DNA from: Nitrospirota bacterium | GTDB lineage: Bacteria; Nitrospirota; Thermodesulfovibrionia; Thermodesulfovibrionales; SM23-35 | DNA length: 10,154 nt | NCBI GenBank assembly: GCA_029883145.1 | Contig: JAOUJR010000038.1 | Coordinates: forward strand, 1-10,154 | Direction of reading: 5' to 3' | Shown: piece after piece, positions 1-6,199 of the stretch | Layout: each line of letters begins with the position of its first letter | How positions within the stretch are numbered: the stretch's first letter is position 1 | Position numbers and translations under genes: made by a program | Notes under the pieces: model-generated | Databases searched by the model: none | Told to the model about the DNA's origin: nothing | The model's input: the letters and a program-made list of their open reading frames with translations, nothing else

Positions 1-10
1 TCTTCATTAT

Positions 11-685
11 TTAACCTGAAAACCTTATATAATTTTCCCAGTAGAATAAAAGCTCCCGTGTTGCCCTGAGGTCACCGACGCAGTATTTTGCAATATCAAG
101 GTATCTGCCAGCCTTGAACAGGTCTTTCACCTCTAACCCTGTAATACCACCTTCCTTGGGACTCTTTATCCCGAACGTCCTGCACCACATATCAAGACTG
201 AACCTTTTGCGTGAGGCACCATAAAAGGTGAGCTGATCGAGCAAGTCTATATGGGTCTCATTATATCTGGAAGGCATCAAATCCTTTTTCGGTTTTATCT
301 TATGGACAGCAGAGCGGATTAAAATAAATGGGCAGTCAAAACTCCTGCCATTAAAGGTAATAATCTGGTTGTAGCCCTTAATGACATCCCAGAATTTCTC
401 AAGGATTTCTTTCTCTGTCCCAGCCTCATATCGCACATTATCTTCTTCGAATGGAAGTAATAGGTCACCCGATGCCTGATAAAATACAATGCCCTTTTGT
501 GTATCGGGATTGAATAATCCTATGGTCACTATTTCAGCGAAGAGGGGATACAAAGAGAGGCGGTCTTTGATCTCTTCCTTTTCATCCTTTGTCTCTGCAT
601 ACCTCAGGAGATATTCCCGAGTTGTTTTATCAAGAGACTCAAAATCCCTCCCAACCGTCTCTATGTCAAGGATTGCTCTGGACAT
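11..685 (-). CDS. Predicted 3'-5' exonuclease, PolB exonuclease-like (RNase H fold)
   Basis: A 224-aa protein made almost entirely of one DnaQ/PolB-type exonuclease domain. The three metal-binding motifs of the DEDD superfamily are visible: ExoI as D7-I-E9 in LDIET, ExoII as FNGRSFD (residues 111-117, D117), and ExoIII as YCVGD (201-205, Tyr201 and D205), which points to the DEDDy type. HIDLLDQL (145-152) and the following FYGA are typical of the family called 'predicted 3'-5' exonuclease related to the exonuclease domain of PolB'. It would remove nucleotides from 3' ends of DNA or RNA in the cytoplasm; the substrate cannot be told from sequence. I chose the ATG at 685 because it puts the DxE motif at residue 7, as in relatives. 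A TTG at 700 would add five residues and has no better ribosome site; neither start has a clear Shine-Dalgarno. No polymerase domain is attached. It stands alone, with a repeat element upstream and the window edge downstream. Confidence 0.85.
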   Translation of the reverse strand: MSRAILDIETVGRDFESLDKTTREYLLRYAETKDEKEEIKDRLSLYPLFAEIVTIGLFNPDTQKGIVFYQASGDLLLPFEEDNVRYEAGTEKEILEKFWDVIKGYNQIITFNGRSFDCPFILIRSAVHKIKPKKDLMPSRYNETHIDLLDQLTFYGASRKRFSLDMWCRTFGIKSPKEGGITGLEVKDLFKAGRYLDIAKYCVGDLRATRELLFYWENYIRFSG

Positions 686-847
686 AAAATTAAAATACAA
701 AAAGCAAAATTATGGAAATTTTCATCCTGAATTCTAAATTTTTTTTATATTTTGTTGCAATATATTATTTTAAGTTTTTTGATTCCCTAACCCAGATAAT
801 ACATGAATTCTAACAAAACGGACAGGATATGGCATTTGAGCGGTTTT

Positions 848-881
848 GAATTCTTATACCAAGTACTTGGTATAAGAATTC
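848..881. repeat. 34-bp perfect palindrome at the apex of the 180-bp element
   Basis: Each 17-base half, beginning GAATTCTTATACC, is the exact reverse complement of the other. It lies at the centre of the surrounding inverted-repeat element, so it is most simply the inner end of the two arms. It could extrude as a cruciform, or form a hairpin in RNA with essentially no loop. It lacks the GC-rich stem and T-run of an intrinsic terminator. Confidence 0.8.
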
Positions 882-883
882 AC

Positions 884-914
884 CTCGGAGCCCCCGATAG
901 CTATCGGGGTCGAG
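884..914. repeat. Nested GC-rich palindrome inside the right arm
   Basis: The core at 892-909 is an 18-bp perfect palindrome (CCCCGATAG followed by CTATCGGGG). CTCG at 884-887 pairs with CGAG at 911-914 outside it, giving a 31-base hairpin unit. Its length nearly equals the excess of the right arm over the left arm (106 versus 74 bases) of the larger element. This suggests that a second small palindromic repeat inserted into the first. No T-run follows, so it is not a classical terminator. Confidence 0.6.
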
Positions 915-1019
915 AATGAGCGAAGATGCTATATACTGTCCTTAAATCTATAGTTTATGAATTATCTGGGTAAAGAGACCATAAAGCTCATATAAAAAGC
1001 AGAGGACTCATTCATTACC

Positions 1020-1187
1020 TTAGAATAATTTCGGCTCGAGATAATCTCTAAATGCCAAGCATTTATCCTTCTTTTTACAGTGAGAATCACATACTTTTAT
1101 ATATTGGAATTTTTCTCCATCAGGACACCATATTTTGGCTATTGTTTTATCCGGGTTATCCTGTTTAGTAGTAAGTTTTTTGGGCAT
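1020..1187 (-). CDS. Small four-cysteine protein of unknown function
   Basis: I do not recognise a named family. From the ATG at 1187 the product is 55 aa, highly lysine-rich, with a C-terminal cysteine motif: WCPDGEKF begins it, and the four cysteines are spaced C-x11-C-x3-C-x5-C, ending in an aromatic/acidic tail (FRDYLEPKLF). Such spacing in a small soluble protein suggests binding of zinc or an Fe-S cluster, which is inference. The start is uncertain. In-frame alternatives are ATG 1244, which adds 19 residues with a hydrophobic FLILFYYYCY stretch, and TTG 1301. None has a recognisable ribosome binding site, and the upstream part reads like AT-rich non-coding DNA, so I prefer the short form. 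It is isolated between the palindromic element and two plus-strand small genes. Confidence 0.5.
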   Translation of the reverse strand: MPKKLTTKQDNPDKTIAKIWCPDGEKFQYIKVCDSHCKKKDKCLAFRDYLEPKLF

Positions 1188-1435
1188 GTAACAATAATAA
1201 TAAAACAGGATTAAAAATGGTACAGTTATATTTTTCGTCTTCATTAATGAACGTAAAAGCTTATCCACTTTATCCCCATTTCGGGCAAAATGCCCTATCA
1301 ATAAGGTATATTGCCTGTCAGGATTCCTTCTTATTCCAAAAATAACAATAAAATCAATAGGTTATATTTAGGTATTATTTTTGCTATTCGCAAGACATGG
1401 CATTCAGCATTTAGTACTTTTAAAGGAGAACGATT

Positions 1436-1705
1436 ATGAATGTAAAAGAAGTAAAAGAACTGAACAAAAAAAACGGATACTCAAACCTGCCCAATAAACC
1501 AAACTACAAAAAAAAGTACAGGAGCACGAAACTTGTGAAATGTACCGTATGTGGAAATGATACCTATCAAACAGATTGCATTTGTGTCTTGTGCAAGAAT
1601 AATATCACGCACATGTATAAAGAGTTGATAGATTTAGTAATGAAAAGTAAAAGAAGAGTTGTATATAAGCGGAAAAGAGTTTTAAGAACAAGAAGAAACC
1701 AATAG
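1436..1705 (+). CDS. Small basic zinc-ribbon-like protein, unknown function
   Basis: An 89-aa protein with a good ribosome binding site: AGGAG at 1424-1428, seven bases before the ATG. It has a lysine/asparagine-rich N-terminus, then a compact cysteine cluster C36-x2-C39-x8-C48-x-C50-x2-C53 (KCTVCGNDTY to CVLC) that resembles a zinc ribbon. The C-terminus is strongly basic (KSKRRVVYKRKRVLRTRR, residues 70-87), a composition often seen in nucleic-acid-binding proteins. That function is inferred from composition only. Codons are notably A-rich compared with the division operon. The next plus-strand gene starts 22 bases downstream, so the two may be co-transcribed. No family name recognised. Confidence 0.6.
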   Translation: MNVKEVKELNKKNGYSNLPNKPNYKKKYRSTKLVKCTVCGNDTYQTDCICVLCKNNITHMYKELIDLVMKSKRRVVYKRKRVLRTRRNQ

Positions 1706-1727
1706 GAAGATTCACTGTTCCCGGACT

Positions 1728-2126
1728 ATGGCAAAATCCATTATCTTCATCTTCGCATTGGTATTTCAATGCTTATTTCTATTTATTGACGCTCTCATTG
1801 CCAATGATTGCGAGATACTCAAAGTATTTTTTTATGACAGAAAACAGGAAGAGATTGTTACTGATTGGTATGCCGGTATTCCCTATAAGAGATACCAATC
1901 AGTGATATACCCTTGCGCGCATGTAACAATCCGGGATAATTCTAAGAGCATCTCCTCAACAGATAAAGATATTGAAGTTACTGCCACATTTGCCAATCAG
2001 AGTACAATTGTCAAAAAGGTGTGGTGTGACAGGAAACGTCTCGAAGAAGGCGACATATATTCCTGCATTGCATGTTTCGAGAGCGATTCGCCTGTCTCAA
2101 ATGTGACATGTTCTTTTAAATTTTGA
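1728..2126 (+). CDS. Small secreted cysteine-rich protein, unknown function
   Basis: A 132-aa protein starting with a clear export signal: MAKS, then a hydrophobic core (residues 5-25), with possible cleavage after ALIA (residue 25). The mature part has six cysteines (C28, C63, C100, C113, C116, C128), an even number that would suit three disulfide bonds in the periplasm or outside the cell. The C-terminal half has alternating beta-like segments (IEVTATFA, VSNVTCSFKF), suggesting a small beta domain. No lipobox is evident: Cys28 is not preceded by a typical L-x-G/A. There is no good ribosome site at the ATG; AGGA lies 20 bases upstream, so translation may depend on the preceding gene. It converges on ctpA with only a 16-base gap and no visible terminator between them. 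Function unknown. Confidence 0.55.
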   Translation: MAKSIIFIFALVFQCLFLFIDALIANDCEILKVFFYDRKQEEIVTDWYAGIPYKRYQSVIYPCAHVTIRDNSKSISSTDKDIEVTATFANQSTIVKKVWCDRKRLEEGDIYSCIACFESDSPVSNVTCSFKF

Positions 2127-2142
2127 ACTGTTGAATCACTTT

Positions 2143-3441
2143 TTATGATGCCTTTGGCAGCTCCTTAAATATCTTCCACGTTTTGAGAAGATCTATAGCC
2201 CTCTGAAGTTGCATATCTTCCTTCTCTTCTATCTCTATAACTGCCACTTCCTCAGGTTCTTTTGGTTTATCCTCTTCCTGTTCGCTCTTCAGATGCCTCT
2301 CAAGGTCCTTTTCTCTTATAACAAGATGTTTCTTTTCTCCGTCTTTCGCTTCGAGCTTCACTATGATATCAGGGATAATCCCGGTGGACTGTATAGAAGT
2401 CCCTTTTGGAGTGTAATATCTTGCTGTGGTGAGCCTGAGGCCCGAACCATCCGTGAGAGGGATTACTGTTTGAACTGACCCTTTTCCAAAGGTCTGGGTA
2501 CCGAGGATGACCGCGGTATTCCAGTCTTTTAATGCACCTGCAACAATCTCCGAGGCACTGGCACTTCCCTGGTTCACCAGTACTACCATCGGGAGAGTAA
2601 AACTCTGTTTCCCCCCTTCAGTATAAAACTCTGTCCTTTCGCCTGTCCTGATTTTCATGTAGACCACTAATTTACCAGGGGGCAATAATCTGCTCGACAC
2701 CGCAACCGCACTGTTGAGAAGACCTCCTGGATTGTTTCTTAAATCAATGATGAGAGAATTTATTTTCTCCTGTGTGAGTTTCTCCAGAGCAGTAGAAAGG
2801 TCTTCTCCTGTCTGTTCCTGGAACTGGCTTATTTTTATATACCCTATACCATTCTCGAGCAGCTTTGACTTCACGCTCTTTATTTTTATTATCTCTCGTA
2901 TTATGGTAAAATCTTTTGTCTCTTTCCATCCTTCTCTGAATATTGTTATGGTGACAGAGGTCTTCGCTACACCTCTCATCTTACTCACCGCCTCATGAAG
3001 GTTCATATTTTTGGTTATCTCGTTATTTATCTTCATGATCTTATCGCCTGCCTTTATGCCTGCTTTATAAGCCGGGGTATCCTCAATCGGAGCAATGACG
3101 GTGAGCATCCCGTCTTTTATCCCTATCTGTATCCCGAGACCTCCGAACTCTCCTTTTGTTTCAACCTGCATCTCCTTGAACATTTCAGGCGTCATAAAAC
3201 CTGAATGAGGGTCAAGGGAGTTCAGCATTCCCTTAATCGCACCATATACCAGGTCCTTTGGTTTTACATCTTCTACATAGTTCTTCCTGACAAGAGAAAG
3301 GGCTTCTGTAAAGACTTTGAGCTCCTCATATCCTTCTGCCGCTGCACCCACGATGGCTACAGACCATCTCCCGATGAGAATACCTGTAGATACAACAACA
3401 AATATAAGAATCGCTATCAAGGTTATCTTTTTCTTGTTCAT
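2143..3441 (-). CDS. ctpA: S41 family carboxy-terminal processing protease (CtpA/Prc type)
   Basis: A 432-aa periplasmic serine protease anchored or exported by an N-terminal hydrophobic segment (residues 6-34). Domain order: helical N-terminal region with the family motif LDPHSGFM (76-83), PDZ domain (about 100-170, GGLGIQIG at its start), then the S41 catalytic core with DLRNNPGGLL (233-242). The catalytic residues are visible: Ser295 in GSASASE, Lys320 in TFGKGSVQ, 25 residues apart as in Prc and D1 protease, and Gln324 four residues later. The family cuts substrates near their C-termini after PDZ recognition. The tail (about 385-410) is unusually acidic, rich in Glu. The start is secured by GGAGGA (3451-3456), nine bases from the ATG. 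It is the last gene of the division operon, 20 bases after envC. Relatives in other bacteria degrade cell-wall hydrolases or their regulators, so a role in controlling this system is plausible but inferred. Confidence 0.95.
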   Translation of the reverse strand: MNKKKITLIAILIFVVVSTGILIGRWSVAIVGAAAEGYEELKVFTEALSLVRKNYVEDVKPKDLVYGAIKGMLNSLDPHSGFMTPEMFKEMQVETKGEFGGLGIQIGIKDGMLTVIAPIEDTPAYKAGIKAGDKIMKINNEITKNMNLHEAVSKMRGVAKTSVTITIFREGWKETKDFTIIREIIKIKSVKSKLLENGIGYIKISQFQEQTGEDLSTALEKLTQEKINSLIIDLRNNPGGLLNSAVAVSSRLLPPGKLVVYMKIRTGERTEFYTEGGKQSFTLPMVVLVNQGSASASEIVAGALKDWNTAVILGTQTFGKGSVQTVIPLTDGSGLRLTTARYYTPKGTSIQSTGIIPDIIVKLEAKDGEKKHLVIREKDLERHLKSEQEEDKPKEPEEVAVIEIEEKEDMQLQRAIDLLKTWKIFKELPKAS

Positions 3442-3461
3442 TTTGTGTTATCCTCCAAAAT

Positions 3462-4661
3462 TCATCTTCTTTTCAGCCATTGTAATGGATCAAGGGCCTT
3501 CCCTTTATATCGCACTTCAAAATAAAGGCCTGGCACATTCAGGATACCCGAATTCCCTGCCCGCCCAATTGTCTGTCCTCTACTTATTATATCTCCTACC
3601 TTTGAAAAAATCTCTGAGAGGCTCCCATATAACGTGTGGTACCCGCCTCCGTGGTTTACAATCACGAGCTGTCCATAGCCCTTGAACCACTCTGCAAAAA
3701 CTATCTTGCCGCTATGTACTGCTTTTGTCGCAAGATCATTGTCTGTCTTAATGTATATGCCGCTTCTGAATATGGGAGTATTAAATTGCGGGTCCCTCTG
3801 GGAACCATACCGAATTGCCACCTTTCCTTCAACAGGCCAGGGAAGTCTCCCCTTGAGCGCCGAGAAACCCTTTGCATGGTAAGTATCTATCTGCTCTGTC
3901 TCTTTTTTTATAATGTCAAGAATTCTTTTTGAAGACTCTTTTAACTCTTTCAACATTTTTATATAGGAAGCTTCTTCTTTTTTGACAGATGCGAGTACCA
4001 TTCTTTTTTTCTTCTTCTTTCCTACAAGGGCTTTTTCCTCCTTCTTCACTTTCTCCTGATTCTGCTTGAGTTCTGCCTTGAGCGCCATGAGTTGCTTCTC
4101 TTTCTCATGAAGATCCCTCAGGTTGTCTTCATAGGCAGTCATCACCTTGTGTTCATAGGCAGCAATATAGTGCAGATATTTCCATCTTCTCATAAGTTGA
4201 GAGAGGTCGTCAGTACCCGAAAGTAATATCACGATATCCCCGGAGTGTCTGTATTTTTGCATAGCCCTGAGTTTTCTCCTGATCCACTCTTTTCTTTTTT
4301 CGATATTATCCTTGGTAAGAGAAATCTCAGCCTCCACCTGTGCTATCTTTGACTCTGTAGCTGCGAGCTTCTTCCGGTATTTCCTGAGTTCAGCCTCTAC
4401 CTGGCTTATTTCTCTATTAGACTTTTCAATATCAGAAAGGATTGACCGCTCACGACTCTTTGCCTTTTCGAGTTTTTCTCTATGAATCTTTATGTCTTTT
4501 TGTATCTTTTTATATTTTTCCTCAGGTGAAGCAGCATAACAATATGAAAAAAACAGCAAGGAGCAAAGGGCAAGGAGCAAAGAGTTAAAAACTAAGAAGC
4601 GCAATATATTATGTCGTATACCCTGTGCTCTTTGCTCTTTGCTCATTGCTCTCTGCTCCAT
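3462..4661 (-). CDS. envC: Murein hydrolase activator EnvC (degenerate LytM domain)
   Basis: A 399-aa periplasmic protein: signal peptide (about 1-44, core FLVFNSLLLALCSLLFFS), long coiled coil rich in Lys/Glu (about 46-255), then a LytM/M23 domain (about 272-399). Active M23 enzymes bind zinc through an H-x3-D pair and an H-x-H motif. Here the first motif reads FRSGIYI (298-304) and the second PGLYFEVR (377-384), so the ligands are gone, just as in E. coli EnvC, whose matching segment is also LYFE. It should therefore activate an N-acetylmuramoyl-L-alanine amidase and not cleave peptidoglycan itself. Position directly after ftsE-ftsX supports this, since FtsEX recruits EnvC in gammaproteobacteria. 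The ATG at 4661 lies two bases after the ftsX stop; an in-frame ATG at residue 6 with GGAG nine bases before it is an alternative. The first ~36 residues are encoded by an inverted heptad repeat (see 4554-4658). Confidence 0.9.
   Translation of the reverse strand: MEQRAMSKEQRAQGIRHNILRFLVFNSLLLALCSLLFFSYCYAASPEEKYKKIQKDIKIHREKLEKAKSRERSILSDIEKSNREISQVEAELRKYRKKLAATESKIAQVEAEISLTKDNIEKRKEWIRRKLRAMQKYRHSGDIVILLSGTDDLSQLMRRWKYLHYIAAYEHKVMTAYEDNLRDLHEKEKQLMALKAELKQNQEKVKKEEKALVGKKKKKRMVLASVKKEEASYIKMLKELKESSKRILDIIKKETEQIDTYHAKGFSALKGRLPWPVEGKVAIRYGSQRDPQFNTPIFRSGIYIKTDNDLATKAVHSGKIVFAEWFKGYGQLVIVNHGGGYHTLYGSLSEIFSKVGDIISRGQTIGRAGNSGILNVPGLYFEVRYKGKALDPLQWLKRR
4554..4658. repeat. Inverted repeat of 7-bp units inside the envC start
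   Basis: On the plus strand 4554-4588 holds five 7-base units near GAGCAAA (cagcaag, gagcaaa, gggcaag, gagcaaa, gagttaa). On the minus strand 4658-4624 holds five more (gagcaga, gagcaat, gagcaaa, gagcaaa, gagcaca). The 35-base arms match at 26 of 35 positions as an inverted repeat and enclose a 35-base AT-rich loop. The element lies wholly inside envC from its second codon. One arm is read as EQRAMSKEQRAQ, the other as NSLLLALCSLL. It looks like an inserted palindromic repeat element that stays in frame. Confidence 0.7.
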
Positions 4662-4663
4662 GC

Positions 4664-5536
4664 TTAGTATTTAATCCTGCCGATTGCGATTGCAGCGCCT
4701 GCAATACCGAGAAAGAGCCCTACAGGGGGAAGAAGAAAAGACATATCAGCAGGGAAGACGAATGCATTGAAGATGGGGATGGTATGACTGAGCCTGAAAA
4801 TGACTATGTAATATACCAATAAAATACCCAGCAGGCTTAAAATGCCACCACTCAGTCCGATGAAAGCACCTTCGATGATAAAAGGTGCCCTTATAAATCC
4901 TTTCGTAGCTCCAAGAAGTTTGTAGGTTTCTATTTCCTCCTTTTTTCTGTAAAAGAGTATCTTCACTGTGCTGTAACAGACAAAGATCACACTTGCAGAC
5001 ATTATCACAATAAAAAGTATGCCGATGGTTTTCACGCCGATTTTAATGGAAGAGAGAGCGAACAGGAATTTTTCTCCATATTCAACATCATCTACCCCTT
5101 TTATCTCTTTTACCCTTGCTGCAAGTTGCTGTGCGGTCTCAGGTCCCACTGCCTTTTTTTTAAGCTTAATCTCTATTGAATCAGGAAGCGGATTTCCTTC
5201 AAGTCCCTCGAGCACATGTTCTGTGCCCTTCAACATTGTTTTCAGTTCTTTCAGTGCCTGATCCTTTGAAATATATTTCACTGATTCTACCGGATGTTCC
5301 TTCTTGAGAGTATTCATTATATTTTCTACTTCTCCTCCTGAAAGTGTATCTTTCAGATAAAGCATCATCGAAAATCTTTCTGGAAGCTTTTGGGTTGCCA
5401 CATCAACATTGTATACCGAGAGAACAGTAAGCGCAGTCATAAGGAGACTTACTGCAATAGCCAAAACGGAAAGAAGATTAATCCACTTTTCATGCAATAT
5501 GCTCCTGAGTGCAAGTCTGAATGGATACGTAGCCAA
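4664..5536 (-). CDS. ftsX: Cell division protein FtsX (ABC-transporter-like membrane subunit)
   Basis: A 290-aa inner-membrane protein with the FtsX topology: cytoplasmic N-terminus with FRLALRSILHEKW (6-18), TM1 about 20-42, a periplasmic domain about 43-168 containing the family motif NPLPDSIEI (115-123), then TM2 about 170-195, TM3 about 216-247 and TM4 about 265-288. The cytoplasmic loop has the conserved EIETYKLLGAT (201-211), which contacts FtsE. FtsX passes ATP-driven conformational change to periplasmic activators of cell-wall hydrolases; the one encoded next is EnvC. The start is a TTG at 5536 immediately after the ftsE stop. It is supported by GAGGAG (5546-5551) inside the end of ftsE with nine bases of spacing, and no ATG lies near. 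This arrangement implies translational coupling to ftsE, fitting a stoichiometric complex. Confidence 0.93.
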   Translation of the reverse strand: MATYPFRLALRSILHEKWINLLSVLAIAVSLLMTALTVLSVYNVDVATQKLPERFSMMLYLKDTLSGGEVENIMNTLKKEHPVESVKYISKDQALKELKTMLKGTEHVLEGLEGNPLPDSIEIKLKKKAVGPETAQQLAARVKEIKGVDDVEYGEKFLFALSSIKIGVKTIGILFIVIMSASVIFVCYSTVKILFYRKKEEIETYKLLGATKGFIRAPFIIEGAFIGLSGGILSLLGILLVYYIVIFRLSHTIPIFNAFVFPADMSFLLPPVGLFLGIAGAAIAIGRIKY

Positions 5537-6199
5537 TTAACCTTGCTCCTCGCTCACAAGGTTACCGGTGTCCAGTCTGAGCACCCTTCTGCCCGTATCC
5601 CGGAAAAGTTTTCTGTTATGGGTCGCAATAATGATTGTGGTGCCTGTTGCATTAATATTTTTGAATGTCCTCATAATACCTGCTGATGTATCAGGGTCAA
5701 CATTGCCGGTTGGCTCATCAGCAAGGATAACTGTAGGTTCAGAGACGATTGCCCTTGCAATCACAACCCTTTGTTGTTCTCCACCTGACAGGGTATCCGG
5801 ATAATAATCTGCCTTATGCCTCAGGTTTACTGTTTTAAGTGAATCAAATACCCGGGTCTTCACATCTTTATTATTTATCCCTCTTATCCTGAGAGCAAGC
5901 GCAATATTTTCAAATACGTTCCTGTTATTAAGGAGCCTGAAATCCTGAAACACAAACCCAATCTTTCTCCTTAATACGGGTATTTCAGATTCTTTCAGTC
6001 CGTTTATTTCTCGACCATCTACTGAAATAGTGCCTTCATCAGGTTTTTCTGAAAGATATATTAACTTAAGCAGAGTTGTTTTCCCTGAACCACTTGGTCC
6101 GGTGATAAATGCCATCTCCCCTTTTTCAATGGAAAAGGTGAGATTCCTTAAGGCAGTCTGGGTATCATAGTGCTTTGATACGTTCTCAAAGTGTATCAT
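5537..6199 (-). CDS. ftsE: Cell division ATP-binding protein FtsE
   Basis: A 220-aa ABC-type ATPase with all motifs intact: Walker A GPSGSGKT (34-41), Q-loop Gln85 in FVFQDFRLL, signature LSGGEQQR (137-144), Walker B VILADEPTGNVD (157-168) and H-loop His194 in ATHN. The FVFQDFRLL and ADEPTGNVDP segments, the short length and the adjacent ftsX identify it as FtsE and not a generic exporter ATPase. It binds ATP on the cytoplasmic side of FtsX and powers activation of septal peptidoglycan hydrolysis. Its ATG lies inside the end of the upstream transketolase C-half gene, overlapping it by 14 bases. No strong ribosome site precedes it, so translation is probably coupled. The last codons (GAG GAG CAA) double as the ribosome site of ftsX. 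Confidence 0.95.
   Translation of the reverse strand: MIHFENVSKHYDTQTALRNLTFSIEKGEMAFITGPSGSGKTTLLKLIYLSEKPDEGTISVDGREINGLKESEIPVLRRKIGFVFQDFRLLNNRNVFENIALALRIRGINNKDVKTRVFDSLKTVNLRHKADYYPDTLSGGEQQRVVIARAIVSEPTVILADEPTGNVDPDTSAGIMRTFKNINATGTTIIIATHNRKLFRDTGRRVLRLDTGNLVSEEQG

Larger units (their letters stand above)
791..970. mobile_element. MITE-like palindromic element, 180 bp
   Basis: The ends CCCAGATAAT (791-800) and ATTATCTGGG (961-970) are perfect inverted repeats and are flanked by TAA on both sides (788-790 and 971-973), which could be a 3-bp target duplication. Further inside, GGACAGGATATGGCAT on the left matches the complement of the right arm at 14 of 16 positions, at exactly the same distance (19 bases) from the terminal repeat. 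The arms meet at the 34-bp perfect palindrome at 848-881, so the whole element can be drawn as one long hairpin with its apex at 864/865. The right arm is about 32 bases longer because of a nested palindrome (884-914). There is no coding capacity. This is what a non-autonomous mobile element (MITE) looks like, but no transposase is in the window to identify the family. Confidence 0.6.

Noticed and set aside
686..700. TTG start at 700 for the exonuclease
   Set aside because: The ATG at 685 puts the DxE motif at the usual distance from the N-terminus, and the TTG has no ribosome site.
892..909. 18-bp GC-rich palindrome as an intrinsic terminator
   Set aside because: There is no T-run on either side, and it is part of a larger repeat element far from a gene end it could serve.
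2209..3932. Several plus-strand open frames antisense to ctpA and envC
   Set aside because: They lie opposite genes with full catalytic or family motifs, overlap each other in different frames, and show no domains of their own.
4554..4658. Heptad repeats as a CRISPR array
   Set aside because: Units are 7 bp, contiguous, without spacers, and arranged as an inverted repeat inside a coding gene.
3462..4661. Calling the EnvC-like protein an active M23 metallopeptidase
   Set aside because: The zinc ligands are missing: the H-x3-D site reads FRSGIYI and the H-x-H site reads GLY in PGLYFEVR.
5542..5556. GAGCGAG GAGCAAG at the end of ftsE as another copy of the heptad repeat
   Set aside because: Only two units in a normal coding end that also acts as a ribosome site; too short to separate from chance.
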